A stretch of 64,000 nucleotides of DNA from Lentzea albida. Its GTDB lineage: Bacteria > Actinomycetota > Actinomycetes > Mycobacteriales > Pseudonocardiaceae. The position numbers and the translations under genes were made by a program. The notes under the pieces were generated by a model. It made no database searches. It saw only the letters and a list, made by a program, of their open reading frames with translations, and was not told where the DNA came from. The stretch spans positions 1 to 64,000 of the forward strand of contig NZ_FOFV01000023.1 in assembly GCF_900111005.1 (NCBI RefSeq), written 5' to 3'. This document shows, one piece after another, positions 10,714 to 19,798 of the stretch; the stretch's first letter is position 1; the number at the start of each line of letters is the position of its first letter.

Positions 10714-10760
10714 CAGACGTTACCGGCGTGGGAGCGGTTCCCGGACCGAGCCCACCGGAC

Positions 10761-11150
10761 TCAGACCACCGGCTGCGAGCCGCCCTCGCGGATCGGCAGT
10801 CCGGCGGCGCGCCAGCCGCGGAACCCGCCGACGAGGTCCGTCGCGTTCGGCAGCCCGATCTTCTGCAGGTCCCTGGCCGCGAGCGACGACGCCCAGCCCT
10901 CGTTGCACACCACGACCACGGTCGTGTCGGCGGTGAAGCCCGGCAGCCGCCACTCGCCCGCGGGGTCGAGCCGCCACTCCAGCACGATCCGCTCGACCAC
11001 GACGGAGTTCTCGATCTCGCCCTCGGCCAGCCGGTTGTGGGCCGGCCGGATGTCCACGACCAGCGCGTCCTCCAGCTGGTGCAGCTCGTGCGGTTGCAGC
11101 CGCTGGAGGTGCGACCGCGCGTCGTCGAGGATGGCGTCCAGGGTGCTCAC
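10761..11150 (-). CDS. Rhodanese-like sulfurtransferase domain protein
   Basis: A single rhodanese domain of 129 residues. The start is the GTG at 11148-11150, which overlaps the cysteine dioxygenase stop in a GTGA junction, implying translational coupling. The catalytic loop VVCNEGWASS keeps the active Cys82, and VVDIRPAHNR near residues 31-40 is the usual CH2A-type motif. The pairing with cysteine dioxygenase suggests handling of sulfane sulfur released in cysteine breakdown. Single-domain rhodaneses next to CDO are common in actinobacteria; the exact sulfur acceptor cannot be read from the sequence. Confidence 0.9.
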   Translation of the reverse strand: MSTLDAILDDARSHLQRLQPHELHQLEDALVVDIRPAHNRLAEGEIENSVVVERIVLEWRLDPAGEWRLPGFTADTTVVVVCNEGWASSLAARDLQKIGLPNATDLVGGFRGWRAAGLPIREGGSQPVV

Positions 11151-11734
11151 GGGCCCTCCAGGTCGGCCAGCTGACGCAGTTCCGCCAGCGGCAGGCGCTG
11201 CGCGGGCAGCGGCGGGATCGAGTCGGGGATGTCGAGCAGCGACGCGTACTCGCGTGTCGGCACGAGCGGTGGCGAGTAGGCGTGCACGGTCGCGGCCGGG
11301 GCGTCGAACGGGTTCAGCACCTGGTGCGCCCGCCCGGACCCGAAGCCGAGCGCGTCGCCGGTGTCGCGGACGGCGGACCGGATCGGCCCGGCGGGGTAGC
11401 GGTAGTCCTCCTGCAGCTTGCCCGTGAGCACGGTGAACGACCCGGCCGATCCGCCGTGGTCGTGCGGCTCGGTGTGCTGGCCCGGCAGCCACGACAGCAG
11501 CCAGAGCTCGACGCCCTCGGTCAGTCCGAGCCGCGCCCACCAGCGGCGTTCCTCCGAGTAGTCGAGGATCCGCAGCAGCCCCGTGGTCAGCTCGCTCGCC
11601 ACGAACGACGTCAGGTCGCGCAGCTCACGAGGGGTCCACAGGTCGCGGGACGGGTGGATCACGTCGCGCAGCAGCCGGCCGTCCAGCACGGGGTGGAGGT
11701 CGAATTGATCTTGTTCGGCATACGTCGAGGTCAC
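11147..11734 (-). CDS. Cysteine dioxygenase family protein
   Basis: A cupin-fold, non-heme iron enzyme predicted to oxidise cysteine to cysteine sulfinate with O2. The GTG at 11734 is chosen because AGGAG (11742-11746) lies about 7 bases upstream; a longer frame from a TTG at 11779 would overlap the attenuator hairpin. The product is 195 residues. EPHDHGGSAG gives metal ligands His91 and His93, and GRAHQVLN gives the third ligand, His137. It is the first full gene of an operon with a rhodanese and a membrane TPR protein. A Cys-containing leader peptide and hairpin lie immediately upstream. Related thiol dioxygenases (3-mercaptopropionate type) cannot be excluded. Confidence 0.88.
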   Translation of the reverse strand: MTSTYAEQDQFDLHPVLDGRLLRDVIHPSRDLWTPRELRDLTSFVASELTTGLLRILDYSEERRWWARLGLTEGVELWLLSWLPGQHTEPHDHGGSAGSFTVLTGKLQEDYRYPAGPIRSAVRDTGDALGFGSGRAHQVLNPFDAPAATVHAYSPPLVPTREYASLLDIPDSIPPLPAQRLPLAELRQLADLEGP

Positions 11735-11779
11735 GCGCTCGCTCCTGAAGGCCGCGTCCGGGTACGGGGTAGCGATCAA

Positions 11780-11819
11780 GACGCGACGCAGGGCGCTTGC
11801 TCAGCGCGTGCGTCGCGTC
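11780..11819 (-). promoter_or_regulatory. Attenuator-like hairpin overlapping the leader peptide end
   Basis: On the minus strand GACGCGACGC (bases 11819 to 11810) pairs with GCGTCGCGTC (11789 to 11780), ten perfect pairs. A further AGCGC/GCGCT five-base stem lies inside, around a loop that holds the leader stop codon. It lies 46 bases before the chosen cysteine dioxygenase start, as expected for an attenuator controlled by translation of the leader. Confidence 0.6.
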
Positions 11820-11887
11820 GGGCTACACCCGCACGACGCCACGAGCACGAGGTCGATCGTGCGGTCGGTCCAGCAGTAGACGACCAC
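11801..11887 (-). CDS. Putative cysteine-responsive leader peptide (28 residues)
   Basis: A short frame from the GTG at 11885-11887 to the TGA at 11801-11803, just upstream of cysteine dioxygenase. Its core DRTIDLVLVASCGCS fits the pattern of the actinobacterial leader peptides found before sulfur genes (Arg, then Ile/Val-Asp-Leu, then Val-Ala-Ser and Cys codons). Two Cys codons lie near the end and one near the start. The terminal codons form one arm of a strong hairpin. Ribosome stalling at the Cys codons under low cysteine could switch that hairpin. No ribosome site is visible, so the start, or leaderless translation, is uncertain. Confidence 0.6.
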   Translation of the reverse strand: MVVYCWTDRTIDLVLVASCGCSPTRRTR

Positions 11888-11980
11888 GACCGAGATGGTG
11901 CCAGAGATTTTCGGAACGTGGCTAGAGCGTCCACAGAGCGAAAGAACGTCGGACACAGAGTCAAGTGACCGGAGGGATTT

Positions 11981-14095
<2,115 letters not shown>

Positions 14096-14223
14096 GCCTC
14101 CGATCTTGGCATCCGCGACCGACAAAAAACTCGAGAGTTCACACCGGCGGCGCAGCGGGGCCGCCCGGCGCGAGGGACACCCCGATGAGTGGTCGGTGCG
14201 GGGCCGTTCGGAACAATGGGGGC

Positions 14224-15027
14224 GTGGCGGACGTCGACGTGACAGATCTGGTCGTGCACATGGCGGGCGTATCGGTCCGCCGAGGGAAGAACACGCTGGT
14301 CGGCAACATCGACTGGAGCGTGGAACTGGACGAGCGCTGGGTGGTGCTGGGCCCGAACGGTGCCGGCAAGACCACCCTGCTAAGGCTCTCCAGCGCCGAA
14401 CTGCACCCGACGAGGGGCAAGGTCCACCTGCTGGGTGAACGCCTGGGCAAGACCGACGTCCAGGAGCTCAAGCCCCGCATCGGCCTGTGCAGCGCCGCGC
14501 TCGGCGGCCGCATCCCGCCCGACGAGACGGTGGTCGACCTGGTCGTCTCCGCGGGCTACGCCGTGCTCGGCCGGTGGCGCGAGGAGTACGGCAAGGAGGA
14601 CACCGACCGTGCCCGCGAACTGCTCGGCACCCTCGGCATGGAGCACCTCGCCGACCGCCTCTACGGCACCCTCAGCGAGGGCGAGCGCAAGCGCACGCTG
14701 ATCGCCCGCGCCCTGATGACCGACCCGGAGATGCTGCTGCTCGACGAGCCCGCGGCCGGGTTGGACCTGGGCGGCCGCGAGGACCTGGTCGCGAAGCTCT
14801 CGGAGCTGGCGATGGACCCCGACGCGCCCGCGATGGTGCTGGTCACGCACCACGTGGAGGAGATCCCGCCGGGCTTCACGCACGCGCTGCTGCTGCGCGA
14901 GGGCTCGATCGTGGCGCAGGGCCTGCTGGAGGACACCCTCACCGAGGAGAACCTCTCGAAGACGTTCGGGCAGGACTTGGAACTGCAGAAGTCGGGAGAC
15001 CGCTTCTTCGCCCGCAGGAAGATCTGA
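14224..15027 (+). CDS. ABC transporter ATP-binding protein (Rv3041c-like)
   Basis: A 267-residue nucleotide-binding protein. The GTG at 14224 follows a GGGGG ribosome site. The Walker A motif GPNGAGKTT is at about 43-50, the signature LSEGERKRT and Walker B MLLLDEPAAG follow, and the switch histidine lies in LVTHHVEEIPPG. No permease gene is adjacent, as is also true of its likely mycobacterial counterpart, so the substrate is unknown. The family includes ModF/iron-type stand-alone ATPases. It precedes the echA gene, from which it is separated by a large hairpin. Confidence 0.9.
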   Translation: MADVDVTDLVVHMAGVSVRRGKNTLVGNIDWSVELDERWVVLGPNGAGKTTLLRLSSAELHPTRGKVHLLGERLGKTDVQELKPRIGLCSAALGGRIPPDETVVDLVVSAGYAVLGRWREEYGKEDTDRARELLGTLGMEHLADRLYGTLSEGERKRTLIARALMTDPEMLLLDEPAAGLDLGGREDLVAKLSELAMDPDAPAMVLVTHHVEEIPPGFTHALLLREGSIVAQGLLEDTLTEENLSKTFGQDLELQKSGDRFFARRKI

Positions 15028-15078
15028 CAAGCTACCGCTAGGTAACGTGAGGGCAGCCGGACTGAACCGCGAGTTCGC

Positions 15079-15152
15079 GTCGGTCGTCCGGTCGCCTCTT
15101 CGGGTCAACCGCCGAAGGCGATTCGGGCCGAAGCGGCGGCCGGACGACCGAC
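15079..15152 (+). terminator. Long GC-rich hairpin between the ABC ATPase and enoyl-CoA hydratase genes
   Basis: GTCGGTCGTCCGG (15079-15091) pairs perfectly with CCGGACGACCGAC (15140-15152). Pairing extends inward to 15099/15132 with one wobble and one mismatch, a stem of about 21 bases. A nested CTTCGG/CCGAAG pair (15098-15103 with 15128-15133) offers an alternative fold. It probably terminates the ABC ATPase transcript, though it lies 52 bases from that stop and could also act as a leader structure for the next gene. Confidence 0.6.
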
Positions 15153-15201
15153 TTCCCGGCGAACGAGCCGCCGTCTGCGCAGCAGCGGCAAAGGAGGCAC
15201 T

Positions 15202-15978
15202 GTGGAGTTCGTGAGGCTCGAGGTCCAGGACGGGATCGGCACGATCCGCCTGGAGCGGCCGCCGATGAACGCCCTGAACCGGCAGGTGCAGACCGAGCTC
15301 CAGGCCGCCGCCAAGGAGGCCTCCGAGCGCGCGGACGTCTACGCGGTCATCGTCTACGGCGGTGAGAAGGTCTTCGCGGCCGGCGCGGACGTCAAGGAGT
15401 TCGCGCAGATCTCCCACGCCGAGATGACCCTGCGGGCCAAGGGCCTGTCGGACGCCCTCGGCGCGCTGGCCTCGGTGCCGAAGCCGACGGTCGCCGCGAT
15501 CACCGGCTACGCGCTCGGTGGCGGGTTCGAGGTCGCGCTCGGCTGCGACCGCCGCATCGCGGGCGACAACGCGAAGGTCGGCCAGCCCGAGATCCTGCTC
15601 GGCCTGATCCCCGGCGGTGGCGGCACGCAGCGTCTCGCCCGGCTGATCGGCCCGTCGAAGACCAAGGACCTGCTCTACACCGGCCGGTTCGTCGGCGCCC
15701 AGGAGGCGCTCGAGATCGGCATGGTCGACGAGGTCGTGGCGCCCGACGACGTGTACGCGGCGGCCGTGCGCTGGGCCAAGCAGTTCGTGAACGGGCCGGT
15801 GCTCGCGCTGGCCGCGACGAAGGCCGCCGTCGACGGTGGCCTCGACACCGACCTGGAGTCGGGCCTCAAGCTCGAGAGCCACCTCTTCGCGGCGCTGTTC
15901 GCGACGGAGGACAAGAAGGCGGGCGTGGAGTCGTTCATCGAGAACGGCCCCGGAAAGGCGAAGTTCAGTGGCAACTGA
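15202..15978 (+). CDS. Enoyl-CoA hydratase/isomerase (EchA17-like)
   Basis: Crotonase-fold enzyme of 258 residues predicted to hydrate 2-enoyl-CoA in fatty-acid or related acyl-CoA breakdown. GTG start at 15202 behind an AAAGGAGG ribosome site. Both catalytic glutamates of true hydratases are present: Glu110 in ALGGGFEVALGCD and Glu130 in GQPEILLGLIPGGGG. The oxyanion-hole motif AAGADVKEF is intact. It is followed with an 11-base overlap by a methyltransferase and then a THUMP-like methyltransferase. This is the gene order of mycobacterial Rv3039c-Rv3037c, which supports the echA17 equivalence. Confidence 0.93.
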   Translation: MEFVRLEVQDGIGTIRLERPPMNALNRQVQTELQAAAKEASERADVYAVIVYGGEKVFAAGADVKEFAQISHAEMTLRAKGLSDALGALASVPKPTVAAITGYALGGGFEVALGCDRRIAGDNAKVGQPEILLGLIPGGGGTQRLARLIGPSKTKDLLYTGRFVGAQEALEIGMVDEVVAPDDVYAAAVRWAKQFVNGPVLALAATKAAVDGGLDTDLESGLKLESHLFAALFATEDKKAGVESFIENGPGKAKFSGN

Positions 15979-16924
15979 TCCGGCACCCAACCCGCACGCG
16001 ACGGCCGAAGAGGTCGAGGCGGCCTACAAGGACACCAAGCTCGCGCAGGTGCTCTACCACGACTGGGAAGCGGGCACGTACGACGAGAAGTGGTCGATCT
16101 CCTACGACGACCGCTGCATCACCTACGCGACGGACCGCTTCCGCGCCGCCGCCGGTGACGTCGGACCGTACGAGCACGCGCTGGAACTGGGCTGCGGCAC
16201 GGGTTTCTTCCTGCTGAACCTGATGCAGGGCGGCGTGATCAAGAAGGGCTCGGTCACCGACCTGTCGCCCGGCATGGTCGAGGTCGCGCTGCGCAACGCC
16301 GAGCACCTCGGGCTGGACGTCGACGGCCGCGTCGCCGACGCCGAGCGCATCCCGTACGACGACGACACGTTCGACCTCGTCGTCGGTCACGCGGTGCTGC
16401 ACCACATCCCGGACGTCGAGGCGGCGATGCGCGAGGTGCTGCGCGTGCTGAAGCCCGGCGGCAAGTTCGTGTTCGCGGGCGACCCGACGAACATCGGCAA
16501 CTTCTACGCCCGCAAGCTCGGCCAGGCGACGTGGTGGCTCACCACCAACATCACCAAGGCCGTGCCGGTGCTGAACGACTGGCGCCGCCCGCAGAAGGAG
16601 CTCGACGAGTCCTCGCGCGCTGCCGCGCTGGAGGCCGTGGTCGACCTGCACACGTTCGACCCGGACCAGCTCGAGGCGACGGCCCGTCGTGCCGGTGCCG
16701 TCGGCGTCCGCGCGGTGACCGACGAGCTCTCGGCCGCGCTGTTCGGCTGGCCTGTGCGCACGTTCGAGGCCGCCGTGCCGCGCGAGAAGCTGGGCTTCGG
16801 TTGGGCGATGTTCGCCTACCGCACCTGGCAGAACCTCTCGTGGGTCGACCAGAACGTGCTCTCGAAGGTGCTGCCGCGCGAGGTGTTCTACAACGTGGCG
16901 ATCACCGGTAAGAAGTCTTCGTAA
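15968..16924 (+). CDS. Class I SAM-dependent methyltransferase (Rv3038c-like)
   Basis: A 318-residue methyltransferase. The GTG at 15968 overlaps the end of the enoyl-CoA hydratase gene. A Rossmann-type SAM site is visible: ALELGCGTGFFLLNLM (motif I), VTDLSPGMVEVA (motif II), GRVADAERIPYDDDTFDLVVGHAVLHHI (motifs III/IV) and VLRVLKPGGKFVFAGDPTN. The C-terminal 130 residues are specific to this actinobacterial family. The methyl acceptor is unknown; lipid or acyl-CoA related chemistry is a guess from the echA neighbour. Confidence 0.88.
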   Translation: MATDPAPNPHATAEEVEAAYKDTKLAQVLYHDWEAGTYDEKWSISYDDRCITYATDRFRAAAGDVGPYEHALELGCGTGFFLLNLMQGGVIKKGSVTDLSPGMVEVALRNAEHLGLDVDGRVADAERIPYDDDTFDLVVGHAVLHHIPDVEAAMREVLRVLKPGGKFVFAGDPTNIGNFYARKLGQATWWLTTNITKAVPVLNDWRRPQKELDESSRAAALEAVVDLHTFDPDQLEATARRAGAVGVRAVTDELSAALFGWPVRTFEAAVPREKLGFGWAMFAYRTWQNLSWVDQNVLSKVLPREVFYNVAITGKKSS

Positions 16925-18085
16925 GTGGGTTACGCGTTCACCACGTCCGACGTGGCGTTCCTGCGCTCCGCCGCCGGAACCGCCGCGTTGGCCGAGGTGG
17001 ACGCGTTGCCGTTCACGGACTCCACGCGCCTGCGTGACGTCGAGACGGCCCGGAAGCTCCTCGGACCGTCGTTCGCCCCGGTCGTGGAAACCGTGCTGCT
17101 CCGGCGCCGTGCTGTGTCCAAACTGGACTCCGCCGGGTCGTGGCTCTTCACCGACGACGCGCTGCAGCAGGCCACGGCCTCGGCCGTCGCCCGGCACCGG
17201 GCGGCGCGGTTCGCCGGACGCACCGTGCACGACGTGACGTGTTCGGTCGGCGCGGACCTGTTCGCGTTGAGCGAGGTCGCGTCGTTCTGCCTCGGCTCGG
17301 ACCTCGACCCGGTGCGGCTCGCCATGGCGCGCAACAACGTTCCGGACCGGCCCGTGGTCGTGGCCGACGCGCTGCGGCCCGTCTCCCGTGCGTCCGCGGT
17401 GACGGCCGACCCGGCCCGCCGCGACTCCGCCGGGCGCCGCAAGTGGAACCCATCGGACTTCGTGCCGCCGCTCGACGAGCTGGCCGAGGTGTACGCGGGT
17501 GTCGACCTGGCGGTGAAGTGCGCTCCCGGCATCGACTTCGCCGTCGCGCCGTGGGCCGACGAGATCGAGGTCGTGTCGCTGGACGGCGCGGTCCGCGAGG
17601 CCTGTTTGTGGACACGAGGCCTCGCCACGCTCGGGGTGTCGCGCCGGGCCACGGTGCTGCACGGCTCGTCGTCGTGGACCCTGACGGACGCCGAACCCGA
17701 TGACTGCCCGGTCGCCCCGCCCGGCGCGTGGCTCGTCGACCCGGACGGCGCGGTCGTGCGCGCCGGCCTGGTGCGGCACTACGCGGCGCGGCACGGGTTG
17801 TGGCAGCTCGACGAACGCATCGCGTACCTGAGCGGCTCCGAGCCCCCGCCCGGCATCCGCGCGTTCCGCGTGCTCGAACACGGGCACTACACGGAGAAGT
17901 CGCTCAAGTCGTTGCTCAAGACGCGGGGGATCGGCCGGCTGGAGATCCTCGTGCGCGGCCTGGACGTCGACCCGAACACGATGCGCAAGCGCCTCAAGCT
18001 CTCCGGGTCCGGGTCGGCGACGGTCGTGCTGACGCGGATCGGCTCAGGGCCGGTCTTCGTCCTGTGCGAGGCTGAGCGCACCTAG
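16925..18085 (+). CDS. THUMP-like class I SAM-dependent methyltransferase (Rv3037c-like)
   Basis: A 386-residue protein starting at the GTG directly after the previous stop (no spacer). The middle part reads as a degenerate SAM-binding fold (TVHDVTCSVGADLFALSEV, then GSDLDPVRLAMARNNV). The C-terminal part (ERIAYLSGSEPPPGIRAFRVLEHGHYTEKSLKSLLKTRGIGRLEI and on to the KRLKLSG phrase) is the THUMP-like domain typical of this actinobacterial family, suggesting a nucleic-acid substrate. The final 42 bases overlap, tail to tail, the end of the TetR gene on the other strand. Function is inferred from domain type only. Confidence 0.85.
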   Translation: MGYAFTTSDVAFLRSAAGTAALAEVDALPFTDSTRLRDVETARKLLGPSFAPVVETVLLRRRAVSKLDSAGSWLFTDDALQQATASAVARHRAARFAGRTVHDVTCSVGADLFALSEVASFCLGSDLDPVRLAMARNNVPDRPVVVADALRPVSRASAVTADPARRDSAGRRKWNPSDFVPPLDELAEVYAGVDLAVKCAPGIDFAVAPWADEIEVVSLDGAVREACLWTRGLATLGVSRRATVLHGSSSWTLTDAEPDDCPVAPPGAWLVDPDGAVVRAGLVRHYAARHGLWQLDERIAYLSGSEPPPGIRAFRVLEHGHYTEKSLKSLLKTRGIGRLEILVRGLDVDPNTMRKRLKLSGSGSATVVLTRIGSGPVFVLCEAERT

Positions 18086-18631
18086 CAGCAGGTCGAGGCG
18101 GGTCTTGTCGTGCGCCGGGCGCAGCCTGCCGCCCTGCATGAGCGTCGCGATGCCGTGCAGCGAGCTCCAGAAGACCTCCGTCAACGCCTCCAGGTCCCGG
18201 TCGCCCCTCACCGGTTCGACCGCGGCGACCAGTTCCCCGAACGCGTCGAGCAACTCCTGCGGCACCTCGTCTGTGCCCCACGGGATGTCGGACTGCTGCA
18301 CGAACATCGCGTCGTAGAGCGCTGGCCTCTCTCTCGCGAACTCCAGGTACGCCTCCGCCGCGGCCCGCAGCCGTGACTGCCCGCGCGACGGCCGGGCCTT
18401 CCGCAACAGCCGGGCCAGGTCGCCGCAACCCTGGATCGCGACCGCGCGCACGATCGCGTCCTTGCCCTTGAAGTGGCTGTAGAGCACCGGCTGGCTGTAC
18501 TCGACCTTCTCGGCGAGCCTGCGCGTGGTCACCGCGTCCCAGCCCTCCGCCTCGGCCAGGTCCCTGGCCGTGTCGATGATCAGCTGGTGGCGTTCGGCCC
18601 GCTCGCGCTCACGCCGGTTCTGGATCGTCAC
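18044..18631 (-). CDS. TetR-family transcriptional regulator
   Basis: A 195-residue repressor-type protein. From the GTG at 18629-18631 the helix-turn-helix is complete: IIDTARDLAEAEGWDAVTTRRLAEKVEYSQPVLYSHFKGKDAIVRAV (about residues 15-62). The C-terminal ligand domain fits the TetR_C_13-like class with many Leu/Ala helices. The gene diverges from a DUF4267 membrane protein. The gap between them contains two perfect copies of the same palindrome, one only 9 bases before this start, so autoregulation plus control of the neighbour is likely. Its 3' end overlaps the THUMP-like methyltransferase gene by 42 bases. Confidence 0.92.
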   Translation of the reverse strand: MTIQNRRERERAERHQLIIDTARDLAEAEGWDAVTTRRLAEKVEYSQPVLYSHFKGKDAIVRAVAIQGCGDLARLLRKARPSRGQSRLRAAAEAYLEFARERPALYDAMFVQQSDIPWGTDEVPQELLDAFGELVAAVEPVRGDRDLEALTEVFWSSLHGIATLMQGGRLRPAHDKTRLDLLLGALSLAQDEDRP

Positions 18632-18640
18632 GCCACAGAA

Positions 18641-18705
18641 TCTAGCACTGCTAGACATGCGAGCGCTCCTAGTGTTAGCGTCGCTCGTGTCGCTAGCAGT
18701 GCTAG
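18641..18705. promoter_or_regulatory. Duplicated TetR-type operator
   Basis: The palindrome TCTAGCACTGCTAGA lies at 18641-18655. A second copy, CTAGCAGTGCTAG, lies at 18693-18705, 18 bases before the DUF4267 start. A weaker version, CTAGTGTTAG (18669-18678), sits between them. Centre-to-centre spacing of the strong sites is 51 bases, close to five helical turns, so dimers bound at each would face the same side of the DNA. The obvious binder is the adjacent TetR protein. Confidence 0.75.
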
Positions 18706-18723
18706 ATTCCTTCGGAGGATGCA

Positions 18724-19113
18724 ATGCGCTTGGCCACGATCATGGGGTGGCTCGTCGTCGCGGCGGGCTTCTACTTCGGCTTGAGCTACCTGCTCAACGG
18801 GGACGGGGCCGCGGCCGGCTTCGGCATCGTCGACCCGGCGGGCTACTACGTCGTGAAGGGCGTGCGGGATCTCGCCTACGCCTTGACGGCGCTGGTCCTG
18901 CTGCTGATGAAGCAGTACCGGGCGTTGGGCTGGGTGGTGCTGGCGGACGCGATCATCCCGATCGGCGACTGCCTGGCCGTGATCACGCACGGCGGCACGG
19001 TGGGCTACGCGCTGATGGTGCACGGCTCGGCTGCCGTGCTCGTGCTGATCACCGCGTTCCTGCTGCTCCGTGCGACAGCACCCGAACGGCCTCGCGCAGT
19101 TCCGGCTCGGTGA
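18724..19113 (+). CDS. Small membrane protein, DUF4267-like
   Basis: A 129-residue protein with four predicted membrane helices (MGWLVVAAGFYFGLSYLL, the DLAYALTALVLLL region, LGWVVLADAIIPIGDCLAV, ALMVHGSAAVLVLITAFLLL). The start ATG has a GGAGG seven bases upstream. The length and the helix pattern, with a polar VIPIGD-type motif in helix 3, match the DUF4267 family of unknown function. It is the apparent target of the divergent TetR regulator. Its last 65 bases overlap tail to tail with the nucleotidyltransferase gene. Confidence 0.85.
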   Translation: MRLATIMGWLVVAAGFYFGLSYLLNGDGAAAGFGIVDPAGYYVVKGVRDLAYALTALVLLLMKQYRALGWVVLADAIIPIGDCLAVITHGGTVGYALMVHGSAAVLVLITAFLLLRATAPERPRAVPAR

Positions 19114-19774
19114 TCTCCCCGAGCAGCAGCCCGGTCAACGCCCGGAACGCCCGCCACAGCTCGTCGGGATGCGTGGACAGGACCAGCGTCCCGGCGAACG
19201 CGCCGGCCTCGGACAGGTCGTCGAACCCCCTGCCCTGCACCGCGTTCACGCCTTCGCGCAGGCACCACAACGACATCACGTGGTCCCGCAATCCGTTGAT
19301 CATGTAGACCGCCTGCCACACCCGCCCGCGCGCGATCGACGACCGCGCGTGCAGCGCGTACAGCCACGCGAGACCGATGAGCTCGTCGCGGTCGGGCTGC
19401 CCGGCCTGCGGCAGCTCGTTGGTCTCCCCGAACAGCAGCCGGAACGCGGGCCCGGTCGCCCCGAACTCGTCCGACGGCCAGAACGCGACGTCGACCTGCA
19501 ACGTCGACCGCATCAGGAACACGCGGAACAACACGTTCCCGCGCCGCACGTCGAGATGGCCGACGGCACCGCACGCGTACATCAACGCCGTCCAGTCGAC
19601 GACCACGGCGTCGAACTCGCGCTTGACCGACAACGCGAAGTCGATGTCGGACCAGCGGTCCTCCTCACCGACCGCGACCGACCCGGTGAGCGCCGCCCCG
19701 ACCACCCGCGGATCGACGTCGGCGGCGTTGACGAGATCACGACGCACCTGGTCGCGTTCGGAAACCGTGAACAC
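19049..19774 (-). CDS. Nucleotidyltransferase domain protein
   Basis: A 241-residue protein with the Pol-beta-type nucleotidyltransferase motif GSVAVGEEDRWSDIDFALSV near residues 31-50 (GS...DxD), plus a later acidic residue in LQVDVAFWP. A helical C-terminal half of about 130 residues follows (IGLAWLYALHARSSIARGRVWQAVYMINGLRDHVM), as in aminoglycoside nucleotidyltransferase-like and MNT/HEPN-type proteins. Which molecule receives the nucleotide is unknown. It follows the beta-solenoid membrane gene by 24 bases and is probably on the same transcript. The start ATG at 19774 is the first in frame. Confidence 0.85.
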   Translation of the reverse strand: MFTVSERDQVRRDLVNAADVDPRVVGAALTGSVAVGEEDRWSDIDFALSVKREFDAVVVDWTALMYACGAVGHLDVRRGNVLFRVFLMRSTLQVDVAFWPSDEFGATGPAFRLLFGETNELPQAGQPDRDELIGLAWLYALHARSSIARGRVWQAVYMINGLRDHVMSLWCLREGVNAVQGRGFDDLSEAGAFAGTLVLSTHPDELWRAFRALTGLLLGEITEPELREAVRVLSHGAAGTR

Positions 19775-19798
19775 CTCACAACCTTATGCGCCACCACT

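Noticed and set aside
11735..11779. TTG start at 11779 for cysteine dioxygenase
   Set aside because: The GTG at 11734 has a good AGGAG site, while the TTG would place translation inside the hairpin without a ribosome site.
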